From Burkholderia ubonensis (GTDB taxonomy: Bacteria > Pseudomonadota > Gammaproteobacteria > Burkholderiales > Burkholderiaceae): a DNA stretch of 64,000 nt. Positions 52,949-60,711 of the stretch are shown here, piece by piece. The DNA is taken from positions 186,001 to 250,000 of the forward strand of contig NZ_CADFEB010000011.1 of NCBI RefSeq assembly GCF_902833085.1. The letters run 5' to 3'. Both the position numbers and the translations under genes were made by a program. Numbering within the stretch: position 1 is the stretch's first letter; the number at the start of each line of letters is the position of its first letter. Below the pieces are notes generated by a model that saw only the letters and a list, made by a program, of their open reading frames with translations, searched no databases and was not told where the DNA came from.

Positions 52949-53455
52949 ATGTCACGCACGATGAAAATAATCTCCCATTTACTTTTGGGATTAGCGGCAA
53001 CTTTAATTTGCTGTCCCGTTAGCGCAGCCCCTTCGGAGGAAGGCACCGCCCTTGTCTACAGTGATAGCTACGTGTGGTATCTGGCCAACCGATTGGCGGA
53101 CACGGCGATGAGTCGCGCCTTCACTCAGCCTCTGCCGCCGGATATCGCAAGTCAATACCACTTCGAACTGGCTTTGTTGTATCACCACGGCATCGTTGCC
53201 TGCGACGGGCCGCTTGACGAAATTGCAGACGCTATAAAGTTCTCTGCATTGACGACGATCAAAAGTGACGAAAGCACGAATCCGGGAGACATCTTGAACG
53301 CGCTTGGAACCACGGACAACCAGGTGCAGTCGATTCTCGGAAAGTGGAATGCGACCGCCTCTCCCCAGTTTTTCCAAGTCTTTCGTGCACGCAAGGCCTC
53401 CACCGCATTCCCGAAATGTACGAATCCGCACTATGTTATTCCGCGCGCACAGTAG
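52949..53455 (+). CDS. exported hypothetical protein
   Basis: Protein of 168 residues with a clear Sec signal (MSRTMKIISHLLLGLAATLICCPVSAAP, cleaved about residue 27). The mature part is mostly helical and has two Cys (at IVACDG and PKCTNP) that may form a disulfide. SSEEGTALVYSDSYVWYLANRLADTAM-like helices recall small periplasmic T6SS immunity proteins of the Tai4/Rap1a kind, but I cannot confirm a family. The AT-rich gap before it, with few GC bases compared to the surroundings, suggests acquisition. It is divergent from the barstar gene. Confidence 0.6.
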   Translation: MSRTMKIISHLLLGLAATLICCPVSAAPSEEGTALVYSDSYVWYLANRLADTAMSRAFTQPLPPDIASQYHFELALLYHHGIVACDGPLDEIADAIKFSALTTIKSDESTNPGDILNALGTTDNQVQSILGKWNATASPQFFQVFRARKASTAFPKCTNPHYVIPRAQ

Positions 53456-53921
53456 CCTCTTGGGGCCATGCGGCGCTTTGCGGAAGAACCATCCGAAGTT
53501 CTTCGCGGTCGTTCATCGAACGCAATGTACTTCGTCCGTCCGGGTAATCCACAACAATTTCAGCTCCGCCAATGCGCCGCCTGCAAGGAACGACCGGGGC
53601 AAAGTTTGGGTTCATCCTTTCGATGGCGAGCCGTCGAATGTCGTCGCCGCTCGGGCAGTGCTTTCGAAGTTTCTCGACGAATATGCACTTAGCCACGACG
53701 TCTTGAGCGACCTGTCCGAAGCATGTGGCTCGGCTCTGCCAACTTCGACGCTCTTCTTTCTGGACAGCATGTCGATCATCATGCTTTTCGACAAATTGGC
53801 CGAATGCCTGCCCCACACGTCATTTGCAGGAAAGGGCTCCGGGGAAGATCCCCGTGACATATGGACACGAGAGTACGCTGACGGAGCCGCGACGTTCGTG
53901 GCCGGCCCCTTCCATGACTAA
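53433..53921 (+). CDS. doubtful hypothetical protein overlapping the exported protein's end
   Basis: A frame of 162 codons starts at ATG 53433, inside the end of the previous gene. It has no ribosome site. Its second half (VVAARAVLSKFLDEYALSHDVLSDLSEACGSALPTSTLFFLDSM-type helices, written in parts here) looks more protein-like than the first. It may be the 3' part of a gene whose start was lost. No family is recognised. The opposite strand is also open for 126 codons. Confidence 0.25.
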   Translation: MLFRAHSSLLGPCGALRKNHPKFFAVVHRTQCTSSVRVIHNNFSSANAPPARNDRGKVWVHPFDGEPSNVVAARAVLSKFLDEYALSHDVLSDLSEACGSALPTSTLFFLDSMSIIMLFDKLAECLPHTSFAGKGSGEDPRDIWTREYADGAATFVAGPFHD

Positions 53922-53967
53922 GCCGTCTGCCCAAAGCAGACAAGGGCCGTCGATACCCAACAGCCAC

Positions 53968-54519
53968 CTACTCCCGCCGCTCCCGCTTGAGCAACCCATA
54001 CAGCGCGCTATCCGACACCTCGTCCCCGACCATCCACCGCTCGCGCAGCAGCCCCTCGCGAACGAATCCGAGCCGTTCGAGCACGCGCGCCGACGCAGCG
54101 TTGCGCGGGTCGATATCCGCCTCGATCCGGCGCAGATCCAGCGTGCCGAACGCGTGCCCGACCAGCGCGGCAGCCGCTTCACTTGTATATCCGCTGCCCC
54201 AATGCGCGCGTTTCAGGCTAAAGCCGATTTCCGCCCGCCGACAGGATTCGTGCACATTGAAGAGCGCGCATTCGCCGAGCACTTCACCGGTTGCCCGCAA
54301 TTCGATTGCGCAAATGAGGTCCTCGCCGCTGGCGGCCATCGACAACTTGCGAGCAACGCGCTCCGTTGCCTGATCCAGGCTCTTCATCGCCGGAAACGAG
54401 AAATAGCGCATCGCCTCCGCATCCGACCAGATCGCGAACAGCGCGTGTGCGTCATCTTTCTGAAGCGGCCGAAGCTTCAGGCGGGCGGTAGTCAGCGTGA
54501 CGGGCTCGAACAATGGCAT
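53968..54519 (-). CDS. GNAT-family N-acetyltransferase (RimJ/RimL-like)
   Basis: Acetyltransferase of 183 residues. It has LTTARLKLRPLQKDDAHALFAIWSD at the start, IGFSLKRAHWGSGYTSEAA containing the acetyl-CoA binding (Q/R-x-x-G-x-G/A type) loop in the form HWGSGYTSEA, and RNAASARVLERLGFVREG near the end, typical of the RimJ/RimL subgroup. The ATG at 54517-54519 starts the conserved part. It is divergent from the DadA-like gene over 193 bp. The acceptor is unknown. Confidence 0.87.
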   Translation of the reverse strand: MPLFEPVTLTTARLKLRPLQKDDAHALFAIWSDAEAMRYFSFPAMKSLDQATERVARKLSMAASGEDLICAIELRATGEVLGECALFNVHESCRRAEIGFSLKRAHWGSGYTSEAAAALVGHAFGTLDLRRIEADIDPRNAASARVLERLGFVREGLLRERWMVGDEVSDSALYGLLKRERRE

Positions 54520-54712
54520 GGCGGTGGGCAGACATGAAAAATGGCGGCTCATTAAAACATCGGGGCCGTCCACCGGCAACTGTATGAAGAAGCAGTATCG
54601 GCATCCGCTTTCGCGCACACTTGGCCCTCCGCCCCGGTCCCGGGTATGCTTGATCCCCACACGGTCGCTTCGACCGCCCTCGTCTCCCGATCACTCGCTT
54701 CAACAAACATCG

Positions 54713-55954
54713 ATGGATTTCGACGTCATCGTTCTAGGCGCAGGCATCGTCGGCGTCTCCGCCGCCCTCCATCTGCAGGACCGCGGCCGCAAGGTCGCCC
54801 TCGTCGATCGCGGCGAGCCGGGCGAAGGCACGAGCTTCGGCAACGCGGGGCTGATCGAGCGCTCGTCCGTCGAGCCCTACCCGTTCCCGCGCAGCCCGTT
54901 CACGCTGCTGCGCTACGCGTTGAACCGCTCGACCGACCTCTACTGGCACGGCGCGTCGCTGCCCGCGTTCGCGCCGTGGCTCGCGCGCTTCTGGTGGGAA
55001 TCCGCGCCGCAGCGCCACGCGGCGGCCGCGCGCGACATGCTGCCGCTGATCGAGCGCTGCATCGTCGAGCACGACGCGTTGATCGCGCGCGCGGGCGCCC
55101 AGGCGCTGGTGCGCGCGAGCGGCTGGCTGGAAGCGTTCCGCTCGCCCGCCGCGTTCCAGCGCGGCATCGCCGAAGCGCAGCTCACCGCGCGCCGCCACGG
55201 GCTCGGCGTGACGCCGCTCGACGCGGCAGCGCTGCTCGCACAGGAACCGAGCCTCGCGCCGGGCTTCTGCGGCGCGCTGCACTGGCTCGATCCGAAAAGC
55301 GTCGTCGACCCCGCCGGCCTCGTCAAAGCGTATGCGCGGCTCTTCGAGCAAAGCGGCGGCACGCTGCTGCACGGCGACGCCACGAGCCTCGACGCGCTGT
55401 CGCCCGGCTGGCAGGTCGCGACACGCGACGGCGCGGCGGCGGCGCCGGCAGTCGTCGTCGCGCTCGGCCCGTGGTCGGACACCGTGTTCGGGAAATTCGG
55501 CTATCGGATTCCGCTGCGCGAGAAGCGCGGCTATCACATGCACTACGCGCCATCGGCGCGCGGCGTGCCGTCCGCGCCGATCGTCGATCGCGAATACGGT
55601 TACGTGATCGCGCCGATGCAGCGCGGGCTGCGCCTGACGACCGGCGTCGAGATCGCGCGCCGCCGCGTGCCGCCGACCGGCGTGCAGCTCGACCGCGCGG
55701 AACGGCTCGCGCGCCCGCTGTTCGGCTTCGGCGAGCGGCTCGATCCGCAGCCGTGGCTCGGCTTCCGGCCGTGCACGCCGGACATGCGGCCGGTGATCGG
55801 CCCCGCCCCCGCGCATCGCGGGCTGTGGTTCACGTTCGGCCACAACCATCACGGGCTGACGCTCGGCCCCGTCACGGGCCGCCTGCTCGCGGAAATGATG
55901 ACCGGCGAGACGCCCTTTACCGACCCGTCGCCGTATCGCGCCGACCGCTTCTGA
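54713..55954 (+). CDS. DadA-like FAD-dependent amino-acid/amine oxidoreductase
   Basis: Flavoprotein of 413 residues of the D-amino-acid dehydrogenase family. The N-terminal motif VIVLGAGIVGVSAALHL binds FAD; GTSFGNAGLIERSSVEPYPFP follows in the DadA manner, and the C-terminus holds WLGFRPCTPDMRPVIGPAP and GLWFTFGHNHHGLTLGP. It oxidises a D-amino acid or similar amine and passes electrons to the respiratory chain. The last ~55 codons lie in a 207-bp stretch repeated downstream at 56711. The gene itself is intact. Confidence 0.9.
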   Translation: MDFDVIVLGAGIVGVSAALHLQDRGRKVALVDRGEPGEGTSFGNAGLIERSSVEPYPFPRSPFTLLRYALNRSTDLYWHGASLPAFAPWLARFWWESAPQRHAAAARDMLPLIERCIVEHDALIARAGAQALVRASGWLEAFRSPAAFQRGIAEAQLTARRHGLGVTPLDAAALLAQEPSLAPGFCGALHWLDPKSVVDPAGLVKAYARLFEQSGGTLLHGDATSLDALSPGWQVATRDGAAAAPAVVVALGPWSDTVFGKFGYRIPLREKRGYHMHYAPSARGVPSAPIVDREYGYVIAPMQRGLRLTTGVEIARRRVPPTGVQLDRAERLARPLFGFGERLDPQPWLGFRPCTPDMRPVIGPAPAHRGLWFTFGHNHHGLTLGPVTGRLLAEMMTGETPFTDPSPYRADRF

Positions 55955-55997
55955 ACGGCGCGCGGCAGCGCCGCGTCAGGCTCAATCGCAGGCGCGC
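55791..55997. repeat. left copy of a 207-bp direct duplication
   Basis: This copy covers the last ~55 codons of the DadA-like gene, its stop, the short intergenic spacer and the final codons (complement of GRACD-stop) of a GntR gene end. It is 98% identical to 56711-56917, with four differences that I can count. Here the GntR end leads nowhere, because foreign-looking sequence starts at 55998. Confidence 0.93.
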
Positions 55998-56710
55998 TCT
56001 TGAGAGAAAAGAAAGACTAACACTCCCCCTCGTCACCCGATCCATAACTGCACGCAAATGGATCGTGCCACTTATTGTATTTATAAAACAAGTGAACGTA
56101 GTCTCCTCGCGCCCACACGATGCCGCCGGTTCCGCTGGATGATATCGTCCACGCCCCCTTGCTCTTATCACTGTACTCAATCGACCCTGTTGCATAGCAA
56201 TCAGAATAACGTTGGGTCGTCCCAACATAGCTCTCAACAGGATAAGCCTTTAGAAAATATCTCCGCACCTGACTCAACGTTGGCACAAACGTCTTGCACG
56301 CTTCGATAATTCCCCGATCATTTGCGTTTTTGCTCAGCCCGACCCCATCAATGGTCAAGCGAGTGATGTCCCGCGAGTAGCTGCACTGCGTAAAAAAAGA
56401 AAGACTCACGGCTACGAGCGCATGCAAGATGCAACCAGAAAGACCAACCGGTCTCAAAAAAACATCTTGATCCATGCGAAACCCCCTCCATCAAACCACG
56501 GACTGATCTATGAGGAAAATTATTATAGGTCGATATTTTTCGATATAGTAAATATCAGAATAATCCCATAGACTCACGTCCTTGCTCGATGCGCGGCGAT
56601 GCGATGCGGATCGAGCTGATGACGGCCCGCTATTACGATCCGAACGCAGCAGCGACGATCAAAGGGACGTTGACCAACATGCAGTTCAACCGCGCGAACG
56701 GCTCGCGCGC
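55998..56710. mobile_element. 713-bp insert between two copies of a 207-bp duplication
   Basis: The insert separates the DadA-like gene from the GntR gene, which would otherwise be convergent neighbours about 35 bp apart. Its first ~580 bp are AT-rich and carry one exported-protein gene on the minus strand. The last ~125 bp are GC-rich and end with a stretch resembling DadA codons (compare 55680-55716 and about 56680-56710). No transposase, integrase or terminal inverted repeat is present. Confidence 0.75.
56017..56475 (-). CDS. exported hypothetical protein in the insert
   Basis: Protein of 152 residues with an N-terminal hydrophobic segment (GCILHALVAVSLSFFTQC, about residues 14-31) acting as a signal; a Cys at 31 could be lipidated but the box is poor. 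The mature part is beta-rich, with SYVGTTQRYSDCYATGSIEYSD and GAWTISSSGTGGIVWARGDYVHLFYKYNKW, and ends in a Cys. The base composition is far lower in GC than the flanks. It could be an immunity protein or an effector accessory; no family is recognised. Confidence 0.6.
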   Translation of the reverse strand: MDQDVFLRPVGLSGCILHALVAVSLSFFTQCSYSRDITRLTIDGVGLSKNANDRGIIEACKTFVPTLSQVRRYFLKAYPVESYVGTTQRYSDCYATGSIEYSDKSKGAWTISSSGTGGIVWARGDYVHLFYKYNKWHDPFACSYGSGDEGEC

Positions 56711-56917
56711 CGGTAATCGGCCCCGCCCCCGCGCATCGCGGGCTATGGTTCGCGTTCGGCCACAACCATCACGGGCTGACGCTCGGCCCCGTCACAGGCC
56801 GCCTGCTCGCGGAAATGATGACCGGCGAGACGCCCTTTACCGACCCGTCGCCGTATCGCGCCGACCGCTTCTGAACGGCGCGCGGCAGCGCCGCGTCAGG
56901 CTCAATCGCAGGCGCGC
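56711..56917. repeat. right copy of the 207-bp direct duplication
   Basis: It matches 55791-55997 with four single-base differences at an offset of exactly 920 bp. Here the end of the GntR gene is in place and intact, while the DadA codons are a fragment without an upstream gene. It lies at the end of the otherwise gene-free stretch 56476-56901. Confidence 0.93.
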
Positions 56918-57660
56918 CCGAAGATACGGATCACCGAATCCAGATGCTCGGCCATCGCGCGCCGCGCGGCGTCCGCGTCGCGCGCGCGAATCGCATCGAG
57001 AATCGCGCGGTGCTCGAGCGCCGAACGGTGCGGCATGTCGCTCGGCATATAGAGCGACTGCAGCCGCTGGAACATCGGATCGTACTTGTGCGCGAGCAGT
57101 TGCTTGATCATCAGCGCATAGGCCGGGTTGTCGCTCGCTTCGGCGATCCGGATATGGAACAGGCGGTCGCCGGGATGCGTGCGCGAGCCGCTGCGGTTGT
57201 CTTCCTCGTTGCGCAGGAAGGCCTCGTGGATGCCGGCGATCTGCTCGTCCGACCCATGCGTCGCGGCGAGCGCCGCAGCCTCCGGCTCGATCAGCCGGCG
57301 CGCCTGCAGCAACGCGAACGGCGGGATTTCCGTATCGAGATCGAGCGCGATGCCGAGCTCGGGGTCGATCTCGATCACCGCGAGCGCGCCGGGCTGCGCG
57401 CTCCGTTCGGGCGGCAGCGCGGCCGCTTCGGGATGGCGGACCTTCACGCCGTCGCCGACGCGCACGCTGACGAGCCCGCTCACCTCGAGCGCGATCAGCG
57501 CCTCGCGCACCGACGTGCGCGACACGCCGAACTGCTCGGCCAGCTCGCGCTCGGGCGGCAGATAGCTGCCCGGCGGAAAATCGCCGGACGCGATCATCGA
57601 GCTCAGCCGGTCGGCGATCTGCTGGTAAAGGCGGCGGTTCTGAATCGGCTGGATGGACAT
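56902..57660 (-). CDS. GntR/FadR-family regulator of the L-fucose operon
   Basis: Regulator of 252 residues. The winged helix (about 8-75) reads LYQQIADRLSSMIASGDFPPGSYLPPERELAEQFGVSRTSVREALIALEVSGLV. The C-terminal FCD domain carries the metal-binding residues in LFHIRIAEAS and HRAILDAIRARD. It is the last gene after the L-fuconolactonase on the same strand, separated by 105 bp. It most likely represses the fucose genes and responds to a pathway intermediate. The last codons fall inside the duplicated 207-bp block. Confidence 0.88.
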   Translation of the reverse strand: MSIQPIQNRRLYQQIADRLSSMIASGDFPPGSYLPPERELAEQFGVSRTSVREALIALEVSGLVSVRVGDGVKVRHPEAAALPPERSAQPGALAVIEIDPELGIALDLDTEIPPFALLQARRLIEPEAAALAATHGSDEQIAGIHEAFLRNEEDNRSGSRTHPGDRLFHIRIAEASDNPAYALMIKQLLAHKYDPMFQRLQSLYMPSDMPHRSALEHRAILDAIRARDADAARRAMAEHLDSVIRIFGRACD

Positions 57661-57765
57661 ACGCTGAAGCGGGTCGTCGGTTTGGGTAGAGCGGCGGGGA
57701 CACATTCCCGGGCCGCAAACGTTATCTAATTCTGTCATTCTATATGCCGGCATCGAGGCTGCGCG

Positions 57766-58638
57766 TCACGCCGCCACCCCGTAGCAACGCGCCGCCGTGC
57801 CGCCCCACACCGCGCGCCGCTCGGGCTCCGACAAGCGCGTCGCCGCCCATCGCTCGACCAGCGCGACGACCTCGTCATAGGAAGCCGCCAGCAGGCACAC
57901 GGGCCAATCGGAACCAAACATCAGGCGCTGCGGGCCGAACACCTCCAGCGCGACGTCCAGGCACCGCTCGATGTCGCTGAAGTCCCGCGGCCGCAGCCCG
58001 TGCACCCAGTCCGCTTCCGTCACGAGCCCGGACAGCTTGCACGCGACGTGCGGCAGCGCGCCCAGCGCGCGCAATGCGTCGCGCCAGCGCGGAAAAGCCG
58101 TTTCGTCGCGGTCGAATTCGGCGAGCGCAGGCTTGCCGAGATGATCGAGCACGAGCCAGTGCGCATCATGGCGTGCGCAGAACGCGCGCACGTCCGGCAA
58201 CTGGCGCTGAAACACCAGCACGTCGTACACGTAGCCCTGCGCCTGCAGCCACGCGATGCCGCGCTCGAACGCGGGCCGGGAGACGAACGCGGCGACGTCG
58301 CCCTCATCCTGGACCTGATGGCGAAAACCGAGCAGCTTGTCTCGCCCCCACTCGGCCACGTGGTCCGCGAGCTGCGGGGAACCGATATCCTCCCAGCCGA
58401 CGATGCCTGCGATGCGCGCGTCGCCGCGCGCGAGGCCGAGCAGGAACGCGGTCTCCTCGCGTCCGGCGCGCGCTTGCACCGCGATCGACCGATCCAGCGC
58501 ATGCGCGCGCAGGAGCGGATGCAGTTCGTCCGGCAGGCGATCGCGGGCAAGCGCGTCCATGCCCGCGCCGATCCACGGGTAGTGTTCCGCGCGGTAGCGC
58601 CAGAAGTGCTGATGTGCATCGATGCGCAAGTCGGTCAT
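57766..58638 (-). CDS. L-fucono-1,5-lactonase (amidohydrolase superfamily, COG3618)
   Basis: Hydrolyses L-fucono-1,5-lactone to L-fuconate, step two of the oxidative L-fucose pathway. The 290-residue TIM barrel starts MTDLRIDAHQHFW, with the metal-binding HxH at residues 9 and 11, has VLDHLGKPA in the middle and LMFGSDWPVC near the end supplying the conserved Asp. As I recall, a member of this family from B. multivorans with this neighbourhood was shown to be an L-fuconolactonase. The gene lies 32 bp after the sugar-binding protein. Confidence 0.87.
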   Translation of the reverse strand: MTDLRIDAHQHFWRYRAEHYPWIGAGMDALARDRLPDELHPLLRAHALDRSIAVQARAGREETAFLLGLARGDARIAGIVGWEDIGSPQLADHVAEWGRDKLLGFRHQVQDEGDVAAFVSRPAFERGIAWLQAQGYVYDVLVFQRQLPDVRAFCARHDAHWLVLDHLGKPALAEFDRDETAFPRWRDALRALGALPHVACKLSGLVTEADWVHGLRPRDFSDIERCLDVALEVFGPQRLMFGSDWPVCLLAASYDEVVALVERWAATRLSEPERRAVWGGTAARCYGVAA

Positions 58639-58670
58639 GGCGATATCGGTGTGCTCCCTATCGGTCCCGC

Positions 58671-59612
58671 TCAGTCATACAGCGCCGCGGCCACCTTCGG
58701 ATCGTCGATGTTGGTCTTGTCGTACCAATAGAAGCCGGTATCGATGATCTTCGGCAGCTTCTCGCCCTTGATCGCCTTCACGGCCGCCTCGACGGTCCGG
58801 TAGCCGATGCCGACCGGGTTCTGCGTGATCGCGCCGGCCATCAGCCCGCTGCGGATCGCGTCCTTCTGCTGCTTGCCGGAATCGTAGCCGACGATCACGA
58901 CCTTGCGCTTCATCTCCCGCACGCCGTTGACGACGCCGATCGCCGATCCTTCGTTGGTGCCGAAGATCCCCTTGAGCTTCGGATACGCCTGCAGGATCGA
59001 CTTCGTCACTTCGGTCGACTTGAGCTGGTCGCCTTCGCCGTACTGCACGGTCACGACCCGGATCTTCGGATAGGCGGACTTCATCCGCTCGACGAAGCCG
59101 TCGCGCCGATCGATGCCGGTGCGGCTCGTCTGGTCGTGCGCGACGACCGCGACCTCGCCTTCCTTGCCGATCAGCTCGGCGAGCTTGTCCGCCGCGAGCG
59201 ACGCGGCGGCCTTGTTGTTGGTGGCCGCGGTGGTCACCGGAATGTCGCTGTCGACGCCGGAGTCGAACGCGACCACCGGAATCTTCTCGGCCTGCGCCTT
59301 CTTCAGCAGCGGCAGCGCGGCCTTGCTGTCGAGCGCCGCGAAGCCGAGCGCGGCCGGCTTCTTCGCGATCGCGGCCGACAGCATGTCGATCTGCTTGTCG
59401 ATCATCGCCTCGGTCTCGGGGCCCTCGAACGTCACCTTCACGTGATAGTCCTTCGCCGCCTGCACCGCGCCTGATTTCACGGCCTGCCAGAACTGGTGCT
59501 GGAAGCCCTTCGAGATCAGCGGGATGTAGGCTTCCTGCGCGTGCGCGGCGGCCGTGAGGCCGATGGCGAACGTCACGCCGACGATCGCGTTCAACAGCGG
59601 GTTCCTGATCAC
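58671..59612 (-). CDS. sugar ABC transporter periplasmic binding protein (RbsB-like)
   Basis: Periplasmic binding protein of 313 residues. A Sec signal (residues 1-26, VTFAIGLTAAAHAQ) precedes a type-I binding fold: YIPLISKGFQHQFWQAVKSGA, PVVAFDSGVDSD, TSRTGIDRRDGF and NEGSAIGVVNGVRE. The family binds pentoses and 6-deoxy-hexoses. In this operon L-fucose is the likely ligand, delivered to the RbsC-like permease and RbsA-like ATPase encoded before it. Confidence 0.9.
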   Translation of the reverse strand: MIRNPLLNAIVGVTFAIGLTAAAHAQEAYIPLISKGFQHQFWQAVKSGAVQAAKDYHVKVTFEGPETEAMIDKQIDMLSAAIAKKPAALGFAALDSKAALPLLKKAQAEKIPVVAFDSGVDSDIPVTTAATNNKAAASLAADKLAELIGKEGEVAVVAHDQTSRTGIDRRDGFVERMKSAYPKIRVVTVQYGEGDQLKSTEVTKSILQAYPKLKGIFGTNEGSAIGVVNGVREMKRKVVIVGYDSGKQQKDAIRSGLMAGAITQNPVGIGYRTVEAAVKAIKGEKLPKIIDTGFYWYDKTNIDDPKVAAALYD

Positions 59613-59652
59613 TTCGCGTCTCCTTGTCGTATTGCGTGTATTGCGCGTCGGG

Positions 59653-60696
59653 TCAACGGCGCCGCCGGCGCAGGATGTCGAGGTAGACGGCCAGGATGAT
59701 GATCACGCCGGTCACGACCGTCTGCCATTCCTGCGCGACCGACATGATGCGCAGGCCGTTGGTCAGCACGCTCATGATGAACGCGCCGATGATGGTGCCG
59801 AGTATGCTGCCCGCGCCGCCCGACAGCGACGTGCCGCCGATCACGACCGCCGCGATCGCGTCGAGTTCGTAGCCCTGGCCGAGTGCGGGCTGCGCGGAGT
59901 TCAGGCGCGACGCGATCAAGAGGCCGGCGATCCCGCATACGGCGCCGCTGAACGTATAGACGCCGATCTTCCACGCGTCGACCTTCACGCCCGACAGTCG
60001 CAGCGCCTCCTCGTTGCTGCCGAGCGCGAACGTATAGCGGCCGAAGATCGTCTTGTTCAGCACGACCGACGCGCCGATCGCGACCAGGAACAGGATCAGC
60101 ACCGCGTTCGGGATCGGCAGCGCCGGAATCAGGCTGCCGATCAGCGAATCCTGCGCGATCGACGTGAAGCCCGGCGTGTCGTTGAAGTAGATCGGGCGCG
60201 TGCCGGATATCACCAGCGACAGCCCCTTCAGCAGCATCATCATGCCGAGCGTCGCGATGAAAGGCGGCACTTTCATCTTCGCGATCACGATGCCCGACAC
60301 GCAGCCGGACAACGCGCCGAAGCCGAGCGCGGCGACGATCCCGACCGGCAGCGGCATCCCCCAATAGGTGAGCACGACGCCGGTCATCACCGCGCAGAAC
60401 GTCATCAGCGTGCCGACCGACAGGTCGATGCCCGACGTGATGATCACGTAGGTGCACGCGACCGCCAGCACGCCGTTGACGGCGGTCGCCTGCAGGATCG
60501 TGACGAGGTTGTCGACTTCGAGAAAGTTCGGCGATGCGACGCTGAAGAACGCGATCAGCAGCAGCAGGCTGGCGAACGCCAGCAGCCGCTGGCGCGCGGC
60601 CGGGTTGAAGAAGCGCGCGCGCAAGCCGGACGCGCCGGCCTGCGCGTCGCCGGAGGCGATCGGGGGAACGGGTTGCATATCGTTGGACATGGTCAT
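59653..60696 (-). CDS. sugar ABC transporter permease (RbsC-like)
   Basis: Inner-membrane permease of 347 residues with about ten hydrophobic segments. NFLEVDNLVTILQATAVNGVLAVACTYVIITSGIDLSVGTLM is characteristic (in separate blocks), as is SGVKVDAWKIGVYTFSG and AVVIGGTSLSGGAGS, the loop meeting the ATPase. ATGACCATG at the start gives two possible initiators. It is encoded between the ATPase and the binding protein, as in other sugar importers. Confidence 0.93.
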   Translation of the reverse strand: MTMSNDMQPVPPIASGDAQAGASGLRARFFNPAARQRLLAFASLLLLIAFFSVASPNFLEVDNLVTILQATAVNGVLAVACTYVIITSGIDLSVGTLMTFCAVMTGVVLTYWGMPLPVGIVAALGFGALSGCVSGIVIAKMKVPPFIATLGMMMLLKGLSLVISGTRPIYFNDTPGFTSIAQDSLIGSLIPALPIPNAVLILFLVAIGASVVLNKTIFGRYTFALGSNEEALRLSGVKVDAWKIGVYTFSGAVCGIAGLLIASRLNSAQPALGQGYELDAIAAVVIGGTSLSGGAGSILGTIIGAFIMSVLTNGLRIMSVAQEWQTVVTGVIIILAVYLDILRRRRR

Positions 60697-60711
60697 CGGT
60701 CAGCGTCGGAT

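Noticed and set aside
53436..53816. 126-codon minus-strand frame opposite the doubtful gene at 53433
   Set aside because: Neither strand has a ribosome site; the plus-strand frame looks slightly more protein-like, so only that was listed, at low confidence.
56589..57107. Plus-strand frame running from the insert into the GntR gene
   Set aside because: It passes antisense through the GntR gene and the repeat; the translation after the first ~35 codons is Arg/Ala-rich shadow.
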